Assembly (NCBI GenBank): GCA_029846755.1
Contig: JARWBI010000005.1
Location: 1-64,000 of the forward strand
Source: Falsirhodobacter flavus
GTDB taxonomy: Bacteria; Pseudomonadota; Alphaproteobacteria; Rhodobacterales; Rhodobacteraceae
DNA: 64,000 bases
Direction of reading: 5' to 3'
Shown: one piece after another, positions 56,573 to 64,000 of the stretch
Layout of the letters: each line of letters opens with the position of its first letter
How positions within the stretch are numbered: the stretch's first letter is position 1
Notes under the pieces: model-generated
Seen by the model: only the letters and a program-made list of their open reading frames with translations
The model's database searches: none
What the model was told of the DNA's origin: nothing
Program-made: the position numbers and the translations under genes

Positions 56573-57868
56573 ATGCTGAAGGATCAGGACCGGATCTTCA
56601 CGAACCTCTACGGGATGCATGACCGCTCCCTCGCTGGCGCGCGCAAGCGTGGCCACTGGGACGGAACGGCCGGCATTCTGGCGAACGGGCGTTCGTGGAT
56701 CATCGATCAGGTGAAGGCTTCGGGGCTGCGCGGCCGGGGCGGCGCGGGATTTCCGACGGGTCTGAAATGGTCCTTCATGCCCAAGGAATCGGATGGGCGC
56801 CCGGCCTATCTGGTCGTGAACGCCGACGAATCCGAACCCGCGACCTGCAAGGACCGCGAGATCATGCGTCACGATCCGCATACGCTGATCGAAGGCTGTC
56901 TGATCGCCGGTTTCGCGATGGGTGCGGTTGCCGCCTACATTTACATTCGTGGCGAATACGTGCGCGAGAAGGAGGCCCTGCAGGCCGCCATCGACGAATG
57001 CTATGACGCGGGCCTGCTGGGCAAGAACGCGGACGGGTCGGGTTATGAGTTCGACGTCTATCTGCACCACGGCGCGGGCGCTTATATCTGCGGCGAGGAA
57101 ACGGCGCTGCTGGAAAGCCTTGAGGGTCGCAAGGGCATGCCGCGCATGAAGCCGCCGTTCCCGGCGGGCGCGGGTCTTTACGGCTGCCCGACCACGGTGA
57201 ACAACGTCGAATCCATCGCCGTCGTCCCGACCATCCTGCGGCGCGGGGCGGAATGGTATGCCAGCTTCGGGCGCCCGAACAACACGGGCGTCAAGCTGTT
57301 CGCCATGACCGGCCACGTCAACACGCCCTGCGTCATCGAAGAAGCCATGTCGATCCCGATGCGCGAGCTGATCGAGAAACATGGCGGCGGCGTGCGCGGT
57401 GGGTGGAAGAACCTCAAGGCCGTGATCCCCGGTGGCGCAAGCTGCCCCGTGCTGCCCGCGCATCTGTGCGAGGATGCGCTGATGGATTACGACTGGATGC
57501 GCGAGAACCGCTCTTCCTTCGGCACGGCCTGCATGATCGTGATGGACCAGTCCACCGACATCATCAAGGCAATCTGGCGTCTGACCAAGTTCTTCAAGCA
57601 CGAAAGCTGCGGCCAGTGCACGCCCTGCCGCGAAGGCACCGGCTGGATGATGCGCGTCATGGACCGTCTGGTGCGCGGCGAGGCGGAACCCGAGGAGATC
57701 GACATGCTGCTGGCCGTGACGAAGCAGGTCGAAGGCCACACGATCTGCGCGCTGGGCGACGCGGCGGCCTGGCCGATCCAGGGCCTGATCCGTCACTATC
57801 GCGAAGAAATCGAAGACCGCATCAAGGCCAAGCGCACCGGGCGCATGGGCGCGATGGCGGCGGAGTGA
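56573..57868 (+). CDS. nuoF: NADH-quinone oxidoreductase subunit F
   Basis: The 431-residue NADH-oxidising subunit. The NADH/FMN sites show as [15 protein letters not shown] and [18 protein letters not shown], with [12 protein letters not shown] following. The [4Fe-4S] N3 cluster uses [12 protein letters not shown] plus a distant Cys in [16 protein letters not shown] at 56573. A lipoprotein-like gene intervenes before nuoG. Confidence 0.97.
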   Translation: MLKDQDRIFTNLYGMHDRSLAGARKRGHWDGTAGILANGRSWIIDQVKASGLRGRGGAGFPTGLKWSFMPKESDGRPAYLVVNADESEPATCKDREIMRHDPHTLIEGCLIAGFAMGAVAAYIYIRGEYVREKEALQAAIDECYDAGLLGKNADGSGYEFDVYLHHGAGAYICGEETALLESLEGRKGMPRMKPPFPAGAGLYGCPTTVNNVESIAVVPTILRRGAEWYASFGRPNNTGVKLFAMTGHVNTPCVIEEAMSIPMRELIEKHGGGVRGGWKNLKAVIPGGASCPVLPAHLCEDALMDYDWMRENRSSFGTACMIVMDQSTDIIKAIWRLTKFFKHESCGQCTPCREGTGWMMRVMDRLVRGEAEPEEIDMLLAVTKQVEGHTICALGDAAAWPIQGLIRHYREEIEDRIKAKRTGRMGAMAAE

Positions 57869-57872
57869 GGTC

Positions 57873-58181
57873 ATGCGCGTTTTGGGCATCATGGCGGTGA
57901 TGGGGGCAGGGGCGGTCGCCTCCTGCGCGCCCGCGCCCGTGCCCGAGACGCTGGACTTTCCGGCCCGCTTCGCGCCCGGCACCGGCCATGCGCTGACCCG
58001 TGACGGTGCGGCCCCGGTCGTCGGCACGACGGTCGCGGTGACCGGCCCCGGCTATGACGGCGGTCTGGCAGCGAAGGAACTGGCGGCACGGGCCTGCGCA
58101 TCACGCGGGCTGACACTCGACTCGGCGGCGGTTGGCCGCTTCGCATCCCCCGAATGGGTTTTCGCGGGGGCCTGCGCATGA
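57873..58181 (+). CDS. Small lipoprotein-like protein in the nuo operon
   Basis: A 102-residue protein beginning MRVLGIMAVMGAGAVASCAP: a short signal with Cys18 in a plausible lipobox (AVASC). The mature part (TLDFPARFAPGTGH, GTTVAVTGPGYDGGLAAKELAARACASRGLTL, EWVFAGACA) has a predicted mixed fold and two more cysteines. No recognised family. It lies four bases after nuoF. Confidence 0.65.
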   Translation: MRVLGIMAVMGAGAVASCAPAPVPETLDFPARFAPGTGHALTRDGAAPVVGTTVAVTGPGYDGGLAAKELAARACASRGLTLDSAAVGRFASPEWVFAGACA

Positions 58182-58226
58182 ACAGACACGAAAAGGCGCC
58201 CCTGTCGGGGATGGCGGAGTAAGGCG

Positions 58227-60218
58227 ATGAGCAACCTCAAGAAAATCATCATCGACGGGATCGAGCTCGAAGTCGACGGCGCGATGACGATCATTCAGGC
58301 AGCCGAAGTCGCAGGGGTCGAGATTCCGCGCTTCTGCTATCACGAGCGGCTGACCATCGCGGGCAACTGCCGCATGTGCCTTGTAGAGGTCGTCGGCGGC
58401 CCGCCGAAACCGGCTGCTTCCTGCGCGATGCAGGTGCGCGATCTGCGGCCCGGCCCGGAAGGCCAGCCGCCGGTGGTCAAGACCAACTCGCCCATGGTGA
58501 AGAAGGCCCGCGAAGGGGTGATGGAGTTCCTGCTCATCAACCACCCGCTGGACTGCCCGATCTGCGATCAGGGCGGCGAGTGCGACCTTCAGGATCAGGC
58601 GATGGCTTACGGCGTCGATTTCAGCCGCTATCGCGAGCCGAAACGCGCGTCCGAGGATCTGGATCTGGGCCCGCTGGTGAAGACGGCGATGACGCGCTGC
58701 ATCTCCTGCACGCGCTGCGTCCGCTTCACCACCGAGGTTGCGGGCATCCACCAGATGGGCCAGACCGGCCGGGGCGAGGATGCGGAGATCACCTCCTATC
58801 TGAACCAGACGCTGGATTCGAACCTTCAGGGCAACATCATCGACCTTTGCCCGGTCGGTGCGCTGACCTCGAAACCCTATGCCTTCACCGCCCGCCCGTG
58901 GGAGCTGACGAAGACCGAGACCATCGACGTGATGGACGCTCTGGGCTCGTCGATCCGCGTGGACACCAAGGGCCGCGAAGTGATGCGCATCCTGCCGCGC
59001 AACCATGACGCCGTGAACGAAGAGTGGATCAGCGACAAGACCCGCTTCGTCTGGGACGGCCTGCGCCGCCAGCGGCTCGACACGCCCTATATCCGCGAGA
59101 ATGGCCGTCTGCGCAAAGCCGGTTGGGGCGAGGCGCTTGCCGCCGCCGCTGCCGCGATGAAGGGCCGCAAGGTCACGGGTCTGGTCGGCGATCTGGCCCC
59201 GGTCGAGGCTGTCTTCGCTTTGAAGACGCTGGTCGAAGGCTTGGGTGGCCGTGTCGAATCCCGCACCGACGGTGCGCGTCTGCCTGCGGGCAACCGTTCC
59301 GCCTATGTCGGCAACGCGACGATCGAGGATATCGATACGGCGAAGACGATCACGCTGATCGGCACTGATCCCCGGGTCGAGGCTGCGGTGCTGAACGCCC
59401 GCATCCGCAAGGCGTGGACGATGGGCGCGACGGTCAACGTTATTGGCGCGGCGACGGACCTGACCTTCGATTACACCCACCTTGGCACGGGGCGCGACGC
59501 GCTGACCCGCGCGGTGCGGGAAGGCTTCGATGCCGGGCTGGTGATCGTCGGGCAGGGCGCGCTGAACGAAACCGATGGCGAGGCTGTCCTGTCGCAGGCG
59601 ATGGCTCTTGGCGGCAAGCTCTTGGTGCTGCACACGGCGGCATCGCGCGTCGGTGCGCTGGACGTGGGTGCCGTGACCGAAGGCGGGCTGAAAGCCTCGC
59701 TGGAGGGGGCCGAGGTCATCTACAACCTTGGTGCGGACGAGGTCGAAATCGCGCCGGGCGCCTTCGTGATCTATCAGGGCAGCCATGGCGACCGCGGCGC
59801 GCATCGGGCGGACATCATCCTGCCGGGCGCGGCCTATACCGAGGAAAACGGGCTGTTCGTGAACACCGAAGGTCGTCCGCAACTTGCGCTGCGTGCCGGT
59901 TTCGCACCGGGCGAGGCCAAGGAAAACTGGGCGATCCTGCGGGCGCTTTCGGCTGAACTGGGCGCGACGCTGCCCTTCGACAGCCTTGGCGCGCTGCGGG
60001 CGAAACTGGTCGCAGCCGTCCCGCATCTGGGCCGCATCGACGAGGTTCCGGTGAACGAGTGGCAGCCGCTGGACCTGCGCGAGCCTGCGAATGCCGATTT
60101 CCGCGTGGCGGTGAAGGACTTCTATCTGTCCAACCCGATCGCGCGGTCTTCGGTGCTGATGGCGGAATTGTCGGCGGGCTATGCCGCGCGCCGCTCCGCG
60201 CCCTTGGCGGCGGAGTGA
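58227..60218 (+). CDS. nuoG: NADH-quinone oxidoreductase subunit G
   Basis: A 663-residue 75-kDa-type subunit. An N-terminal [2Fe-2S] ferredoxin domain ([19 protein letters not shown]) is followed by [14 protein letters not shown] and then [10 protein letters not shown], ligands of N1b, N4 and N5. The molybdopterin-oxidoreductase-like domain fills the rest, without a cofactor Cys. The E. coli-specific N7 cluster cysteines are not apparent. A one-base stop/start overlap links it to the next lipoprotein-like gene. Confidence 0.96.
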   Translation: MSNLKKIIIDGIELEVDGAMTIIQAAEVAGVEIPRFCYHERLTIAGNCRMCLVEVVGGPPKPAASCAMQVRDLRPGPEGQPPVVKTNSPMVKKAREGVMEFLLINHPLDCPICDQGGECDLQDQAMAYGVDFSRYREPKRASEDLDLGPLVKTAMTRCISCTRCVRFTTEVAGIHQMGQTGRGEDAEITSYLNQTLDSNLQGNIIDLCPVGALTSKPYAFTARPWELTKTETIDVMDALGSSIRVDTKGREVMRILPRNHDAVNEEWISDKTRFVWDGLRRQRLDTPYIRENGRLRKAGWGEALAAAAAAMKGRKVTGLVGDLAPVEAVFALKTLVEGLGGRVESRTDGARLPAGNRSAYVGNATIEDIDTAKTITLIGTDPRVEAAVLNARIRKAWTMGATVNVIGAATDLTFDYTHLGTGRDALTRAVREGFDAGLVIVGQGALNETDGEAVLSQAMALGGKLLVLHTAASRVGALDVGAVTEGGLKASLEGAEVIYNLGADEVEIAPGAFVIYQGSHGDRGAHRADIILPGAAYTEENGLFVNTEGRPQLALRAGFAPGEAKENWAILRALSAELGATLPFDSLGALRAKLVAAVPHLGRIDEVPVNEWQPLDLREPANADFRVAVKDFYLSNPIARSSVLMAELSAGYAARRSAPLAAE

Positions 60219-60607
60219 TGCGGATGGCTGCGCTGGCCCTTGTCGCCCTTGCCGGATGCGAGGCGCACCAGCCCTCGCAGACCGAGGCCGAGGAAGTGCC
60301 GCGCGAATATCTGGGGATCGAGACCCGGATGATGGACGACGAACTGGTCAATATCCGCACCGCCATGAAAGGCGCGCGGGGGGCCGAGGACATCGACGCC
60401 TATACCGATTGCGCAGTCGCGCAATACGCGCAGGTGAAGGGTTACGGCTTTGCGCGCAAACTGCGCACGAAGCTGTCGGAACGGGGTGGCGTATTCAACG
60501 CCGATGCGATTTACACCCTTTCGGCAGAGATGCCGCGGGGGATCAGGATCATCGAGGCCGACAAGGCAATCGCGGACTGCAATGCGCAGTCGATACCGAC
60601 GGTATGA
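60218..60607 (+). CDS. Lipoprotein-like protein between nuoG and nuoH
   Basis: A 129-residue protein with lipoprotein signal [18 protein letters not shown] (lipobox Cys14). The mature part is helical and charged: EYLGIETRMMDDELVNIRTAM, DIDAYTDCAVAQYAQVKGYGFARKL, then SAEMPRGIRIIEADKAIADC. The two later cysteines may pair. Family unknown. The ATG uses the last base of the nuoG stop (TGATG), so coupled translation with complex I is likely. Confidence 0.72.
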   Translation: MRMAALALVALAGCEAHQPSQTEAEEVPREYLGIETRMMDDELVNIRTAMKGARGAEDIDAYTDCAVAQYAQVKGYGFARKLRTKLSERGGVFNADAIYTLSAEMPRGIRIIEADKAIADCNAQSIPTV

Positions 60608-60631
60608 TGAAGGACGGGCTGAGGAAACATC

Positions 60632-62572
<1,941 letters not shown>

Positions 62573-62576
<4 letters not shown>

Positions 62577-63187
62577 CCGTCGCTGATCTGGCATTCTATG
62601 CCTTTGCGATCGTGACCGTGGTGGCGGGTGTGCTGGTGACGATGTCGCGCAACCCGGTCCATTCGGTACTGTGGCTGATCCTGGCCTTCCTCTCCTCGGC
62701 TGGGCTGTTCGTCCTTCTGGGGGCGGAATTCGTCGCGATGTTGCTTATCATCGTCTATGTCGGGGCCGTCGCGGTTCTGTTCCTTTTCGTCGTCATGATG
62801 CTGGACATCGACTTTGCCGAATTGAAGGGCGAGATGGCGAAATACATGCCGCTGGGTTTGCTGGTCGGGGTGATCCTGCTGATGCAGCTTTCGCTGGGTC
62901 TTGGCGCTTGGGTTCAGGCCGAAGGCGCGATGGGGCTGCGCCAGTCGGTGACCCCGGACATGTCGCAGATCGACAACACCCGCGCGCTGGGCCTGCTGAT
63001 GTATGACCGCTATCTGCTGGTGTTCCAGCTTGCGGGGCTGGTGCTGCTGGTCGCGATGATCGGGGCGATCGTGCTGACGCTGCGCCACCGGACGGATGTG
63101 AAGCGCCAGAACGTGCTGCACCAGATGTGGCGCGATCCGGCCAAGACGATGGAAATGAAGGACGTGAAGCCGGGTCAGGGTCTCTGA
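62573..63187 (+). CDS. nuoJ: NADH-quinone oxidoreductase subunit J
   Basis: A 204-residue membrane subunit with five helices. Signature [49 protein letters not shown]-type region covers residues about 23-70, with the pi-bulge helix in [19 protein letters not shown] at 62573 overlaps the preceding stop. Confidence 0.95.
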
Positions 63188-63237
63188 CCCCGCGCCTCTG
63201 ACAGAATAATGACGCGCAAGGGCGCGGAGGGACGACA

Positions 63238-63543
63238 ATGGTGGGACTGGAACATTACCTCACGGTGGCGGCGGCGCTTTTCGTCGTCGGCATCTTCGGC
63301 ATCTTCCTGAACCGGAAGAACGTGATCGTCATTCTTATGTCGATCGAGCTGATGCTGCTGGCGGTGAACATCAACTTCGTCGCCTTCTCCAGCTACTTGG
63401 GCGACCTGACGGGGCAGATCTTCACGATGCTGGTTCTGACGGTGGCAGCGGCCGAGGCTGCGATCGGGCTTGCGATCCTGGTCACCTTCTTCCGCAACAA
63501 GGGTTCCATCGACGTCGAAGACGTCAACGTGATGAAGGGCTGA
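63238..63543 (+). CDS. nuoK: NADH-quinone oxidoreductase subunit K
   Basis: A 101-residue three-helix subunit of the proton-translocating arm. Two buried glutamates are in [16 protein letters not shown] and [15 protein letters not shown] at 63238 follows GGAGGGACGAC. A 50-base gap separates it from nuoJ. Confidence 0.96.
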   Translation: MVGLEHYLTVAAALFVVGIFGIFLNRKNVIVILMSIELMLLAVNINFVAFSSYLGDLTGQIFTMLVLTVAAAEAAIGLAILVTFFRNKGSIDVEDVNVMKG

Positions 63544-63547
63544 GCCG

Positions 63548-64000
63548 ATGGCGACGATCATCCTATTGGCGCCGCTGGTCGGCGCGCTGATCTGCGGCTT
63601 CGGCTGGCGGTTCATCGGCGAGAAGCCTGCGCAGATCGTGGCGACCTCGCTGGTGTTTCTGGCGGCGATCCTGTCCTGGATCGTGTTTCTGGGCTTCGAC
63701 GGGCAGACGCAACAGATCGTGCTGCTGCGCTGGATCGAAAGCGGAAGCCTTTCGACCGAATGGGCGATCCGGTTGGACCGTCTGACCGCGATCATGCTGA
63801 TCGTGGTGAACTCGGTATCGGCGCTCGTGCATCTCTACAGCTTCGGCTACATGGCGCATGACGACAACTGGGGTCACCACGAGCATTACCGCGCGCGCTT
63901 CTTCGCCTATCTGTCGTTCTTCACCTTCGCGATGCTGACGCTGGTGACGGCGGACAACCTTGTGCAGATGTTCTTCGGCTGGGAAGGGGTGGGGGTCGCC
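63548..64000 (+). CDS. nuoL: NADH-quinone oxidoreductase subunit L, N-terminal part
   Basis: The first 151 codons of the antiporter-like distal subunit; the window ends inside the gene. The start is ATG at 63548 ([20 protein letters not shown]). [31 protein letters not shown] and the ending [11 protein letters not shown] are the NuoL/ND5 signature, including the conserved Glu of helix 5. Confidence 0.95.
   Translation, partial: MATIILLAPLVGALICGFGWRFIGEKPAQIVATSLVFLAAILSWIVFLGFDGQTQQIVLLRWIESGSLSTEWAIRLDRLTAIMLIVVNSVSALVHLYSFGYMAHDDNWGHHEHYRARFFAYLSFFTFAMLTLVTADNLVQMFFGWEGVGVA

Overview
The window is GC-rich, densely packed chromosomal DNA from an alphaproteobacterium. It most resembles the Rhodobacterales (Rhodobacteraceae/Paracoccaceae, Rhodobacter/Paracoccus-like). 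Evidence for this: a GcrA cell-cycle regulator; an RpoH sigma factor; lineage-typical small families (DUF2948, DUF1467, DUF1178, DUF5337-like, DUF6476-like); and a nuo operon interrupted by extra small genes, as known for Rhodobacter. All family assignments are from reading the translations; no database search was run.

Layout. 1-9400: end of a class III alcohol dehydrogenase gene, gph, a CYP152-type P450, gcrA, argD-argF, an aldo/keto reductase, the helicase hrpB and an Lrp/AsnC regulator. 9490-13670: an Rrf2-type regulator, a 72-residue small protein and a complete sulfate ABC importer (binding protein, CysT, CysW, a short CysA). 13740-15700: DUF2948 protein, murA and a 52-residue basic protein. 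15807-21316: a tRNA-Thr(GGU) gene with a roughly 5.4-kb integrated island bounded by 28-bp direct repeats. 21446-31930: carB, a CPBP membrane protease, aspS and assorted enzymes and envelope proteins. 31980-37760: stress and housekeeping genes (PRC-barrel, NUDIX, exported glutathione peroxidase, HDAC-like amidohydrolase, 2',3'-cyclic phosphodiesterase, Kdo transferase, a BtuF-like binding protein). 37759-46830: rluD, rpoH, tRNA-Cys(GCA), a large PLP decarboxylase, dnaG and rpoD. 46825-52360: yjbQ, nrdR-ribD, glyoxalase I, folA-thyA, an ArsC-like protein, a cold-shock protein and tRNA-Ser(GGA). 52697-64000: the respiratory complex I operon nuoABCDE-x-F-x-G-x-HI-x-JK-L, with nuoL cut by the window end.

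The accessory region is the tRNA-Thr island. Its tyrosine integrase has lost the core-binding region and the first catalytic arginine. The cargo is a zinc-ribbon-like protein, an extra RNase HI, an unknown protein, a serine recombinase translationally coupled to a 31-residue membrane peptide, and a rightward pair (two-TM membrane protein plus Mrr-type restriction endonuclease) behind its own promoter. A strong promoter at the right end points outward across attR. In an excised circle it would read into int. Three copies of one decamer sit near the two ends.

Many genes overlap by 1 or 4 bases at stop/start codons (ATGA, GTGA, TAATG, TGATG), which implies translational coupling throughout. No insertion sequence, CRISPR array or rRNA gene was seen.
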